Source of the DNA: DAOQVR01 sp035341665
Lineage (GTDB): Bacteria; Chloroflexota; Anaerolineae; JAAYZQ01
Direction: 5' to 3'
Assembly: GCA_035341665.1 (NCBI GenBank)
Contig: DAOQVR010000012.1
Location: forward strand, 62,001-126,000
Length of the DNA: 64,000 nt
Shown here piece after piece: positions 25,445 to 32,991 of this stretch (position 1 is its first letter; the number at the start of each line of letters is the position of its first letter). A model generated the notes under the pieces. That model saw nothing but the letters and a program-made list of their open reading frames with translations, had not been told where the DNA came from and ran no database searches. Position numbers and translations under genes: made by a program.

Positions 25445-25489
25445 CGCAGAGGGGGGAGAGCCGGGCAATCCGGCTCTCCCCCCTCTGCG
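25445..25489. terminator. Strong bidirectional terminator hairpin
   Basis: A perfect 20-bp stem (25445-25464 with 25470-25489) closed by the loop GCAAT, lying between the converging regulator and lysS genes. The tail on the plus strand is TTGTTCC, so the T-tract is weak, but the very stable stem and convergent position support termination on both strands. Confidence 0.8.
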
Positions 25490-25499
25490 TTGTTCCTGT

Positions 25500-27002
25500 C
25501 TAGTCTCTGGACCGGAGGGGTGGGAAGAGGATCACCTCTCGCAGCGTGTCGGCGCCCGTCAGCAACATGACCAGCCGGTCCACCCCCATTCCAAAGCCGC
25601 CCGTCGGTGGCATGCCATAGCTCAGCGCCGCGAGATAGTCCTCATCCAGCGGATGGGCCTCGTCGTCGCCTTCCGCCAGGGCACGACTCGTCGCCAGGAA
25701 TCTCGCTCTCTGGTCCAGCGGGTCGTTGATCTCGCTGAACGCGTTGCCCATCTCCACACCGCCGATGAAGAACTCAAAGCGCTCCACGACGCCCGGCTGG
25801 TCGGGGCTGCGCTTTGCCAGTGGAGAGACCTCCAGTGGGTAGTCATAAAGGAAAGTCGGCTGCACGAGACGTGGCTCCAGGTAGTCGATGAGGGTGGGAT
25901 CAATGAGCTTGCCCCAGTGCGCCTTCCGCTCCGGTGCGTACCCTCGGTCGACCATGGCCTGGTAGAGGCTGCCGGCGTCCGGGTACATGTCATAATCAAT
26001 TCCTGTGTACTGCCACACCGCATCACGCAGTCGGACGCGCCTCCAGGGCGGGGCGAGATCGATCTCCTGATCCCCACGCCTGATCTTTGTGGTGCCTAGA
26101 GCTGCCTGGGCTGCGTAGGCGACCATCTCCTCCGCCATGCTCATCACCGTCAGGTAGTCGGCATAGGCCATGTAGAACTCGATCTGGGTGAACTCCGGAT
26201 TGTGCTTGAATGAGACGCCTTCGTTGCGAAAGTCTCGGCCAATCTCGTACACCCGCTCGAGCCCACCGGCGATCAGCCTCTTGAGGTACAGCTCGTCCGA
26301 GATGCGCAGGAAAAGATCCTGATCGAGCTGGTTGTGGTGGGTGATGAAGGGACGCGCTGCCGCTCCCCCGTAGACGGGCTGCAGCACAGGCGTCTCCACT
26401 TCGATGAATCCTCGCTCATCCAGGAAGCGGCGCAGCGCAGAGACAGCGCGCGCACGGATACGAAAGATCTCCCGGACATCAGCATTCACCGCCAGGTCCA
26501 CGTAGCGCTGCCTGTACCGCTGCTCCTTGTCGGAGAAGGCGTCAAAGACGCGCCCCTCCTTTTCCTTCACGATGGGCAGGGGGCGCAGCGCCTTGGCAAG
26601 CAGCCTCACCCTGGTGACCAGGACCGACGCTTCATGCGTCCGTGTCCAAAACATCTCTCCCGTTGCCTCGACAAAGTCGCCGAGGTCTAGGTCCCGCCGG
26701 TAGAGCTCGTACGATTCCTCACCTAGGTTGTCCTGCCTCAGATAGAGCTGCACCCGGCCCGAACCGTCTTCGATGTGGGCAAAGGACGACTTGCCCATCA
26801 CGCGGCTGCTCACCAGCCGCCCGACTACCGTCACGACGACCGGCGGCTCTCCCTCGGGGAGTGCCTCCAGCGCGCGCACCGCCTCGCACGCCGTGTGCGT
26901 GCGGTCGGCACGGGCCGGGTAGGGATCTATGCCGGCATCCAGGATGCGCTGCAGCTTCGCACGTCTCTGCTGCTCCTGTTCGCTCCACTGCTCTTCAAGC
27001 AT
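25500..27002 (-). CDS. lysS: Lysyl-tRNA synthetase, class II
   Basis: A 500-residue class II aminoacyl-tRNA synthetase charging tRNA-Lys. It has the N-terminal anticodon-binding OB-fold (about 50-150: VVGRLVSSRVMGKSSFAHI), motif 1 around RRFLDERGFIEVETPVL, motif 2 RVYEIGRDFRNEG with HNPEFTQIEFY, and motif 3 GGFGMGVDRLVML near the C-terminus. The ATG at 27002 is preferred over the in-frame TTG at 27047 because GAGGAG lies 6 bases upstream. greA lies just upstream (52 bases), a pairing seen in many bacteria. Confidence 0.96.
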   Translation of the reverse strand: MLEEQWSEQEQQRRAKLQRILDAGIDPYPARADRTHTACEAVRALEALPEGEPPVVVTVVGRLVSSRVMGKSSFAHIEDGSGRVQLYLRQDNLGEESYELYRRDLDLGDFVEATGEMFWTRTHEASVLVTRVRLLAKALRPLPIVKEKEGRVFDAFSDKEQRYRQRYVDLAVNADVREIFRIRARAVSALRRFLDERGFIEVETPVLQPVYGGAAARPFITHHNQLDQDLFLRISDELYLKRLIAGGLERVYEIGRDFRNEGVSFKHNPEFTQIEFYMAYADYLTVMSMAEEMVAYAAQAALGTTKIRRGDQEIDLAPPWRRVRLRDAVWQYTGIDYDMYPDAGSLYQAMVDRGYAPERKAHWGKLIDPTLIDYLEPRLVQPTFLYDYPLEVSPLAKRSPDQPGVVERFEFFIGGVEMGNAFSEINDPLDQRARFLATSRALAEGDDEAHPLDEDYLAALSYGMPPTGGFGMGVDRLVMLLTGADTLREVILFPPLRSRD

Positions 27003-27054
27003 CCGTCTCTCCTCAAGCTGGGATGGCCTGACCGGCCTGCCAGCCAAGCTGGAC

Positions 27055-27522
27055 CTATTCCAGCTGCAAGACCTCCATCTCGACCGGCCCGCCGGGTGAC
27101 TGGAAGGTCACCTTGTCTCCCTGCTTGTGGCCCAGTAGTGCCTTGCCCAATGGTGACTCGTTCGAGATGCGGCCCTGTCCCGGATTGGCCTCGGCCGAAC
27201 CGACGATCGTGTATGTCTCAGGGTCGTAGCCGGCTTCCTGGACCGTGACTCTAGTCCCGAGCGTCACTTCGTCCTTGTTTCCGCTCGCATCGATCAGGAC
27301 AGCGCTCTTCAACAGCCCCTCCACGGTCCTGATTCGGCCTTCCAGGAAAGCCTGCTGGCGCTTGGCCTCCTCATATCCGGCATTCTCCATCACGTCGCCG
27401 TCCATTTTGGCTTCACGGATGGCACTCGCGACCTCCACGCGTCGCACAGTCATCAGGTACTCGAGCTCGTCCTCGAGCTTCCTGCGTCCTTCAATCGTCA
27501 AGAAAACCTCTTGAAATGACAT
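27055..27522 (-). CDS. greA: Transcription elongation factor GreA
   Basis: A 155-residue protein that stimulates RNA polymerase to cleave backtracked transcripts. The N-terminal antiparallel coiled coil (about 1-75) carries the tip motif REAKMDGDVMENAGYEEAK with the acidic residues that enter the polymerase channel. The C-terminal FKBP-like domain has YTIVGSAEANPGQGRISNESPLGKALLG, a family hallmark. ATG 27522 with GAGG 7 bases upstream is chosen over TTG 27528. Co-directional with lysS. Confidence 0.95.
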   Translation of the reverse strand: MSFQEVFLTIEGRRKLEDELEYLMTVRRVEVASAIREAKMDGDVMENAGYEEAKRQQAFLEGRIRTVEGLLKSAVLIDASGNKDEVTLGTRVTVQEAGYDPETYTIVGSAEANPGQGRISNESPLGKALLGHKQGDKVTFQSPGGPVEMEVLQLE

Positions 27523-27608
27523 AACCAATCCTCTGCTTCACTAATACCTGACTCCCGTGGGCTCTGGCACCCGGGGGGAGCGGTTACCTTTCTATAGCAA
27601 AAAGAGCA

Positions 27609-27629
27609 CCTGGGGCAGCTAGCCCCAGG
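27609..27629 (-). terminator. Rho-independent terminator upstream of greA
   Basis: Perfect 8-bp stem CCTGGGGC/GCCCCAGG with a 5-base loop; on the minus strand it is followed by TGCTCTTTTT. It would end transcripts from the BldC-like gene before greA. A second perfect 7-bp hairpin (CTGAGAG/CTCTCAG) sits at 27650-27668. Nothing else is recognised in the 245-bp gap 27523-27767. Confidence 0.7.
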
Positions 27630-27767
27630 GCCCCTCTCTTGCATCGGAACTGAGAGCTTGCCTCTCAGTCAAGAACCTTCACGAATCAGATTATACACAA
27701 CTCCCCGGCAGTACGCAAGCTCGACCCTTCGCGAGTCACAATCGTCCGTCGACCTTGCCCCGGCAGG

Positions 27768-28010
27768 TCAGTCTGCGGCGGGAGCGAGCCGGCTTTGTTC
27801 AAGATACTCATTCAGCATCTCGATGCTGTACCGCCTATGGCCGCCCGGCGTCCGGTAGGGCACGACCAAGCCCTGCTGCTCGATCTTGCGCAGTGTGAAG
27901 AGACTGATGCGCAGGTAAATCGCTGCCTCCTTGGCTGTGAGCAGCTTGCCTGCCGGTTCCGTGGCAGCCTCCCGCGACCCGTCATTCGCGGCTCGGTGCA
28001 TTCTTTCCAT
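27768..28010 (-). CDS. Small BldC/MerR-like helix-turn-helix DNA-binding protein
   Basis: An 80-residue protein. Residues 22-70 form a MerR/excisionase-type HTH: LLTAKEAAIYLRISLFTLRKIEQQGL followed by the wing RTPGGHRRY. The size and the absence of a dimerisation helix resemble BldC, a streptomycete regulator that binds DNA direct repeats head to tail. The ATG at 28010 follows GAGG at 5-base spacing; the longer frame upstream is antisense to nth and is not coding. Tandem direct repeats lie immediately upstream, so it probably regulates itself. A hairpin terminator follows the gene. Confidence 0.85.
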   Translation of the reverse strand: MERMHRAANDGSREAATEPAGKLLTAKEAAIYLRISLFTLRKIEQQGLVVPYRTPGGHRRYSIEMLNEYLEQSRLAPAAD

Positions 28011-28022
28011 TTCTACCTCACC

Positions 28023-28062
28023 GAAACTCACTAATCCCAGTTGAAACTCACCAGAACCAGTG
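28023..28062 (-). promoter_or_regulatory. Two 20-bp direct repeats at the BldC-like gene promoter
   Basis: Plus-strand units 28023-28042 and 28043-28062 share GAAACTCAC-x-A-x3-CCAGT, i.e. most positions of each 20-bp unit. They lie between the -10 box and the start codon, with a partial third GGTGAG closer to the ATG. This arrangement suits a regulator that binds direct repeats cooperatively. Confidence 0.65.
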
Positions 28063-28087
28063 TAACATGTCATCAGCTGCGCGGCAA
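28059..28087 (-). promoter_or_regulatory. Promoter of the BldC-like gene
   Basis: Minus strand TTGCCG (28087-28082), 17 bp, TACACT (28064-28059); the -10 overlaps the end of the direct repeats, consistent with autorepression. Confidence 0.55.
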
Positions 28088-28229
28088 TCCGCCGTAGGGA
28101 GTATATCAGGTAGGACCTTTTGGGACCTTCCTTCCCTGCCTTGACCACCTTCCGTCTATCAGGTATGATTGCCGTAGTCAAACCGGCCGGCTCTCCGCCG
28201 GGCTGGCACACGTGGGAGAGGGAACAACC

Positions 28230-28913
28230 ATGGAGGACTCTGACTCGGGGGCTCGAGTCAAGGCACGGCTTGTGCATAGCCGCTTGCTGGCGGCCTACGG
28301 GCAACCGGAGTGGCGGCTCGCCGTCGATCCGGTTTCGGAGCTTGTGAGCACCATCTTGAGCCAGAACACGAACGACACCAACCGTGACGTGGCCTTTCAA
28401 AGGTTGCGTGCGCGCTTCGGCACCTGGGAGGAGGTGCGCGATGCCGACCCTGCCGCTGTCGTGGATGCCATCAGACCGGCCGGCTTGGCCAACCAGAAGG
28501 GCCCACGGATACAGGAAGCCCTGCGCTTTGTCAGCCGGGAGCGCGGCGAGCTGGCACTCGACTTCCTTGCGGCTTGGCCGGTGGATCGGGCACGCGCCTG
28601 GCTCTCGTCCATCAACGGCGTCGGGCCCAAGACCGCCGCAATCGTCCTGCTCTTCTGTTTCGGTATGCCAGCCTTCCCGGTCGATACCCACATCCACCGG
28701 GTCTCCCGCCGGCTTGGGCTGATTGGGCCGAGTGTCTCCCGCGAACAGGCCCACGATATCCTGTCTGCCCTCGTCCACCCCGTAGACTACTACGCCTTCC
28801 ATCTGAACGTCATTCGTCATGGCCGGCAGGTCTGCGATAGCCGGAACCCGCTGTGTGGCGCCTGCGTCCTGCGCGATGTGTGTGCCTATGTGGGCCAGGA
28901 CCGTGCGGGCTGA
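28230..28913 (+). CDS. nth: Endonuclease III-like DNA glycosylase/AP lyase
   Basis: A 227-residue base-excision-repair enzyme removing oxidised pyrimidines. It shows the helix-hairpin-helix INGVGPKTAAIVLL with the catalytic Lys position, the catalytic Asp in VDTHIHRVSRRLGL, and the C-terminal 4Fe-4S loop C-x6-C-x2-C-x5-C (CDSRNPLCGACVLRDVC). The early LSQNTND replaces the usual LSAQTTD. ATG 28230 with GAGAGGG 7 bases upstream is chosen over GTG 28212. The next gene on the same strand is a DNA methyltransferase with its own promoter. The assignment could also be an Nth-like paralogue with different lesion specificity. Confidence 0.88.
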   Translation: MEDSDSGARVKARLVHSRLLAAYGQPEWRLAVDPVSELVSTILSQNTNDTNRDVAFQRLRARFGTWEEVRDADPAAVVDAIRPAGLANQKGPRIQEALRFVSRERGELALDFLAAWPVDRARAWLSSINGVGPKTAAIVLLFCFGMPAFPVDTHIHRVSRRLGLIGPSVSREQAHDILSALVHPVDYYAFHLNVIRHGRQVCDSRNPLCGACVLRDVCAYVGQDRAG

Positions 28914-28951
28914 GCACACCGCCTGGACGCCCGTAGCGCCGGCTTGGGCTC

Positions 28952-28980
28952 TTGCCGGTGCAGCCCGCTTGCGCTATACT
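28952..28980 (+). promoter_or_regulatory. Promoter of the DNA methyltransferase gene
   Basis: TTGCCG (28952-28957), 17 bp, TATACT (28975-28980), about 24 bases before the ATG at 29004. The expected start of transcription leaves a very short leader without a good ribosome-binding site. Confidence 0.6.
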
Positions 28981-29003
28981 GGTGCAGGGTTGCTCTGGCG
29001 ATA

Positions 29004-29858
29004 ATGACCGGTACTGTCTACCTGGCGGACAACTTGTCGGTCCTCCGATCTCTTCCGGACGGCTTCGTCGATCTGATCTACGTCGATCCTCCCTTCAACA
29101 CCGGCAAGACTCAAGAGCGCTCACGGATTTGCACCGTGCGCTCGGCAGATGGGGATCGCACCGGCTTTCAGGGCAAGCGCTACCGGACTACGCAGCTCTC
29201 CAGTAGCGCGTTCGATGATGCCTTCACGGACTATCTGGCCTTCCTCAGCCCCAGGTTGAAGGAGGCACATCGCGTCCTTGCACCGCGAGGCTCACTCTAC
29301 ATCCACCTGGACTACCGCGAGGTCCACTACGTCAAGGTTGAGCTGGACGGCATCTTCGGCCGCTCCTGTTTCGTCAACGAGATCATCTGGGCCTACGACT
29401 ATGGAGCCCGCACCCGGAAAAGGTGGCCCCCCAAGCACGACAACATCCTGCTCTATGCGAAGCGCCCGGGAAGCTTTGTCTTCAACTACGAGGAGATCGA
29501 ACGCATCCCCTATATGGCGCCGGGCCTGGTCGGCCCCGAGAAAGCTGCCCGAGGCAAACTGCCCACCGATACCTGGTGGCACACCATCGTGCCCACCCAT
29601 GGGGCAGAGCGAATGGGCTACCCGACACAGAAGCCCCTAGCCATTCTGAAGCGGGTCGTGCAAGCTTCTTCTCTCCCTGGCGATCTCGTCCTCGATTTCT
29701 TTGCAGGCAGCGGCACGACCGGCGCTGCTTGCCTGGCGCTTGGCCGCCAGTTTCTCTTGGTGGACAACAATCCGCAAGCGGTGGAGGTCATGTCTCGTCG
29801 ATTTGCTGGCGTGGAGGGGATCGAGTGGATCGGCTACACGCCAGACGGCCGCACCTAG
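29004..29858 (+). CDS. Site-specific DNA methyltransferase (N6-adenine/N4-cytosine, beta class)
   Basis: A 284-residue SAM-dependent amino-methyltransferase. Catalytic motif IV DPPFNTGK is near the N-terminus (28-35) and the SAM-binding motif LDFFAGSGTTGAAC near 230-243, preceded by YPTQKP; this order is the beta class. DPPF is compatible with adenine or cytosine N-methylation. No restriction endonuclease lies beside it, so it is an orphan methylase that may act in regulation, mismatch strand marking or phage protection. The ATG at 29004 fits the family start (TVYLADNLSVLRSLPDG). Recognition sequence unknown. Confidence 0.85.
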   Translation: MTGTVYLADNLSVLRSLPDGFVDLIYVDPPFNTGKTQERSRICTVRSADGDRTGFQGKRYRTTQLSSSAFDDAFTDYLAFLSPRLKEAHRVLAPRGSLYIHLDYREVHYVKVELDGIFGRSCFVNEIIWAYDYGARTRKRWPPKHDNILLYAKRPGSFVFNYEEIERIPYMAPGLVGPEKAARGKLPTDTWWHTIVPTHGAERMGYPTQKPLAILKRVVQASSLPGDLVLDFFAGSGTTGAACLALGRQFLLVDNNPQAVEVMSRRFAGVEGIEWIGYTPDGRT

Positions 29859-29925
29859 GGCTGGCTGCTTCTTCGCCCGGGGCGCGGAAGCCGTGCGCAA
29901 AAGCACAAGAAGTGAGGAGGTCGAC

Positions 29926-30567
29926 ATGAATCCCAAGATGCTCGCAGAGAAGCTCCACTGGCTCGGTCATGACAGCTTTCGGCTGGATGGGCCGGCAGTG
30001 GTCTATTTTGATCCCTGGAAGCTGAGCGGCAGCCAGCCGGCTGCTGATCTGGTGCTCGTGAGCCATGAGCACTTTGACCACCTCTCCCCGGAGGACATCG
30101 ACAAGGTGCGCGGTCCCCGCACTGTGGTTGTCGCCAGCACAGCGGCTGCCGCCAAGCTGCCGGGTGCCCTGGTCGCGCGCCCTGGGGAAGTGCTCCAGGC
30201 CGCGGAACTCTCGATCGAGGCCGTACCCGCCTACAACGTCTCCAAGTTCAGGTCGCCCGGCGTGCCCTTTCACCCCCCAGCAGCGGGCCATGTCGGCTAT
30301 ATCGTCACGGTCGAGGGCGTGCGCCTCTACTTCGCCGGTGACACAGACCATATCCCGGAGATGAGCACCATCCGCTGCGACGTGGCCCTCCTTCCGGTCA
30401 GCGGCACCTACGTCATGACGGTGGAGGAGGCCGCGGATGCCGCGCGCACCATCCGGCCCGCGATCGTGGTGCCCATGCACTACGGCTCGGGCATCGGTAC
30501 CGCCGGCGACGGCGAGCGTTTCCGCAGCCTCTATGCCGGCGAAGTCGTCCTCCTGGAGAGGGAATAG
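29926..30567 (+). CDS. Metallo-beta-lactamase-fold hydrolase (UPF0173-like)
   Basis: A 213-residue cytosolic protein with SHEHFDHLSPED (metal motif H-x-H-x-D-H), YFAGDTD and a terminal PMHYGSG histidine, plus the family N-terminus LHWLGHDSFRL. This is the compact UPF0173/UlaG-like hydrolase type; substrate unknown. ATG at 29926 has GAGGAGG 6 bases upstream. It resembles the gene at 2050-2760 in fold but is clearly divergent in sequence. 67 bases after the methyltransferase on the same strand. Confidence 0.82.
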   Translation: MNPKMLAEKLHWLGHDSFRLDGPAVVYFDPWKLSGSQPAADLVLVSHEHFDHLSPEDIDKVRGPRTVVVASTAAAAKLPGALVARPGEVLQAAELSIEAVPAYNVSKFRSPGVPFHPPAAGHVGYIVTVEGVRLYFAGDTDHIPEMSTIRCDVALLPVSGTYVMTVEEAADAARTIRPAIVVPMHYGSGIGTAGDGERFRSLYAGEVVLLERE

Positions 30568-30587
30568 CGCCGCGGGGCCACCTGTGG

Positions 30588-30593
30588 TACAAT
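30588..30593 (+). promoter_or_regulatory. Extended -10 element for the LysM lipoprotein gene
   Basis: TGgTACAAT at 30585-30593, about 30 bases upstream of the chosen GTG. No good -35 box is seen 17 bp upstream, so this would be an extended -10 promoter. Confidence 0.4.
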
Positions 30594-30623
30594 GAAAGCA
30601 CCCGAGTGAGGAGGTCGTTCGAG

Positions 30624-32117
30624 GTGAGACACCTGCGGCCGCTTGTCATCGCTGCGGTTCTGCTGACCTTCCTGGCAGGCTGCGCCAGGGAGCGTCGCGC
30701 TGCGCATACCCCGAGTGTGCCCGAACCACAGGCGACCGGGGCTGTTTCCCCGGCCACTGCCCCTGTCTCGGGGCCGACCGGCTTTGCCGGAATGCCCAAC
30801 GTCGGCGCGCCCTCCCCTGCCGCTTCGGTCCCGCAGGTCTATACAGTCCAGGGCGGCGACACGCTCAGTGGCATCGCCGCCCGGTTTGGTGTCGGCCTCT
30901 CAGCCCTCATCGAGGCCAATGGCATCTCAGATCCGAATGCCCTCCAGGTGGGGCAGCAGCTCCGGATTCCATCATCCCAGATGGCCACCGGTCCGGCCGA
31001 GATCCTCCTGCCCGACAGCGAGTTCGTGAACGGTCCCTCCTACATCGAGTTCGACATCAGCGCCTTCTGCGCCCGGCATGGTGGCTATCTCTCTACCTAC
31101 ACGGAGTACGTCGACGGTACCCTCTTGACCGGTCCGGAGATCGTCGCGTTGACCGTCAGCGACTACTCCGTCGGCCCGCGCCTGCTCCTTGCCGTCCTCG
31201 AGTCGAAGAGCGGCTGGGTCACCGGCAAGTCTCCCCAGAGCTACTATGCGATGGGGGACGTGCGCACCGGGCGTGAGTCCCTCAGTTTGCAGCTCGCCTG
31301 GGCGGCCAACCAACTCAACCAGGGATACTACGATTGGCGAGGTCGCGGTATGGCGCCCATTGACTGGGGTGACGGCACCGTCACCGCTTACGCGCCATCC
31401 CTCAACGCAGCCACGGCAGGCCTCCACTACTTCTTCTCCCTAGACTCAACCCACGCATCCTGGCTTCAGGCTATCGGGAACGGGGGCACCTTTGCCTCAG
31501 CCTATCGTGCTCTCTTCGGTGACTGGGCCGCGGTCGCTGTCGAGCCACTCATCGCGCCCGGCACCCGGCAGCCGGAGCTGACACTCCCCTGGGCAGAGAG
31601 CGAGGAATGGTACCTGACCAGCGGGCCTCACGGCGGCTGGGGCGAGGGTAGCGCATGGTCGGCTGTCGACTTTGTTCCCGGCGAGGGCTATCTGGGCTGC
31701 CAGCCGGCTGCCTCATGGACTACGGCCGTGGCCGACGGTCTCATCATCCAGAGCGCAGGCGGCCAGGTCAAGCTTGACCTCGACGGGGACGGCGACGAGC
31801 AGACGGGCTGGGTCATTCTCTATCTCCACATCGCCACCGAGGGCCGTGTCCCAGTCCTCAGCAGGGTGGAAAGGGGCGATCCCATCGGCCACCCCTCGTG
31901 CGAGGGAGGTTTTGGAGATGCCACCCATCTCCACTTTGCTCGCAAGTACAACGGCGAGTGGATCGCTGCTGACGGACCCCTTCCCATGCTGCTGGGGGGC
32001 TGGCAGATGCACTCGACCGGCACCTCCTACGACGGCACCGCCACCCGCGGCCCGGAGACGCGCGAAGCCTGCGTCTGCCAGGACCCCGCGATCAACGGCC
32101 TGCACGCATCGCCGTAA
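30624..32117 (+). CDS. LysM-domain lipoprotein with C-terminal M23-like region
   Basis: A 497-residue exported lipoprotein: signal peptide ending in the classic lipobox LAGC (Cys 20), a Pro/Ala/Ser-rich linker, and one LysM peptidoglycan-binding domain (about 73-117: VQGGDTLSGIAARFGV). A long middle domain follows. The C-terminal part (about 335-490) contains HGGWGEGSAWSAVDF, YLHIA and HLHFARKYNGEW, reminiscent of the M23/LasA metallopeptidase metal site, so it may cleave or bind cell wall. GTG 30624 is chosen since AGGAGG lies 9 bases upstream and it starts the signal peptide. A long imperfect hairpin follows the gene. Confidence 0.75.
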   Translation: MRHLRPLVIAAVLLTFLAGCARERRAAHTPSVPEPQATGAVSPATAPVSGPTGFAGMPNVGAPSPAASVPQVYTVQGGDTLSGIAARFGVGLSALIEANGISDPNALQVGQQLRIPSSQMATGPAEILLPDSEFVNGPSYIEFDISAFCARHGGYLSTYTEYVDGTLLTGPEIVALTVSDYSVGPRLLLAVLESKSGWVTGKSPQSYYAMGDVRTGRESLSLQLAWAANQLNQGYYDWRGRGMAPIDWGDGTVTAYAPSLNAATAGLHYFFSLDSTHASWLQAIGNGGTFASAYRALFGDWAAVAVEPLIAPGTRQPELTLPWAESEEWYLTSGPHGGWGEGSAWSAVDFVPGEGYLGCQPAASWTTAVADGLIIQSAGGQVKLDLDGDGDEQTGWVILYLHIATEGRVPVLSRVERGDPIGHPSCEGGFGDATHLHFARKYNGEWIAADGPLPMLLGGWQMHSTGTSYDGTATRGPETREACVCQDPAINGLHASP

Positions 32118-32123
32118 GTGCAT

Positions 32124-32157
32124 GGCGTCGGCTCCTGTCTGAAGGCAGACCGACGCC
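32124..32157 (+). terminator. Hairpin between LysM lipoprotein and RNA methyltransferase genes
   Basis: GGCGTCGG pairs with CCGACGCC (32124-32131 with 32150-32157), and an inner 5-bp stem with a TGAA loop can extend it. No T-tract follows, so it may attenuate or protect mRNA ends rather than terminate. Confidence 0.4.
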
Positions 32158-32175
32158 GGGCGGGCTAGGCTCCCC

Positions 32176-32991
32176 ATGGACTTGATCTCCAGCTCCAGAA
32201 ACCCGCGGGTCAAGCTACTGCGCTCGCTGCGCCTGCGCAAGCACCGCCAGGAGACCGGTCTCTTCCTGGTCGAGGGCATACGCATCGTCGAAGAAGCACT
32301 GGAGCTGGGCGCCCGCGTCGAGGCCCTCGTCTACTCGCCTGAGCTGCTGGTGAGCGAGCGCGCCCGGGCATTGGTCGCGCGCGAGGGCATGCCGTCTCGG
32401 CTGGCCCTATCTGCGGGGGTGTTCAGAACCCTGTCAGAGAGAGAGGACCCTCAGGGCGTGGCCGCCGTCGTGCGGATCCAAGAGCCAACCCTCGCTGCGA
32501 TTCCGTTGGCGGACGATTTCTTGGTGCTGGTGGCCCACGAGATCCGCGACCCCGGAAACCTGGGCAGCCTGGTTCGCACAGCGGATGCGGCCGGTGCCTC
32601 CGGCTTGGTGATCGTCGGGCCGTCGGCCGATCTCTACGATCCTCACTGCGTGCGCGCAACGATGGGCTCGCTCTTTGCGCTGCCAATCGTTCGGCTCGCC
32701 TCCGAGGTACCCCTGGTGGCCTGGTATGCCATGGTCCGGGCAGGAGGCCTTCCCCTGCTCGTAGCGGGCACCTCGGCGCACGCCCAGCACCTCCACTTTG
32801 ACGTCGACTACCGCCGCCCGGTGGCCCTTCTGCTGGGTAGCGAGCGGCAGGGCCTGCCGCAGTCCATGTGGGCCGCGGCCGACGTCCTGGTGCGTCTGCC
32901 GATGCAGGGCCGCGCAACCTCCCTCAATGTCTCGGCTGCAGCAGCTGCCCTAGTCTACGAGATCATCCGCCAGCGTCGGGCACAGCCCTAG
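32176..32991 (+). CDS. SpoU/TrmH-family RNA 2'-O-methyltransferase
   Basis: A 271-residue SPOUT-class methyltransferase. The N-terminal substrate-binding domain (1-100) has KHRQETGLFLVEGIRIVEEAL, typical of the 23S rRNA/tRNA TrmH-like family. The knotted SAM domain holds the three motifs EIRDPGNLGSLVRTADA, LLLGSERQGLP and LPMQGRATSLNVSAAAA. The target is most likely 23S rRNA ribose; the exact nucleotide cannot be told. ATG at 32176. Its TAG stop shares the CTAG tetranucleotide with the convergent DUF1786 gene. Confidence 0.9.
   Translation: MDLISSSRNPRVKLLRSLRLRKHRQETGLFLVEGIRIVEEALELGARVEALVYSPELLVSERARALVAREGMPSRLALSAGVFRTLSEREDPQGVAAVVRIQEPTLAAIPLADDFLVLVAHEIRDPGNLGSLVRTADAAGASGLVIVGPSADLYDPHCVRATMGSLFALPIVRLASEVPLVAWYAMVRAGGLPLLVAGTSAHAQHLHFDVDYRRPVALLLGSERQGLPQSMWAAADVLVRLPMQGRATSLNVSAAAAALVYEIIRQRRAQP

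Noticed and set aside
28011..28919. N-terminal 300-codon extension of the BldC-like gene
   Set aside because: The extension is antisense to nth and crosses the promoter and repeats; the ATG at 28010 has a good ribosome-binding site.
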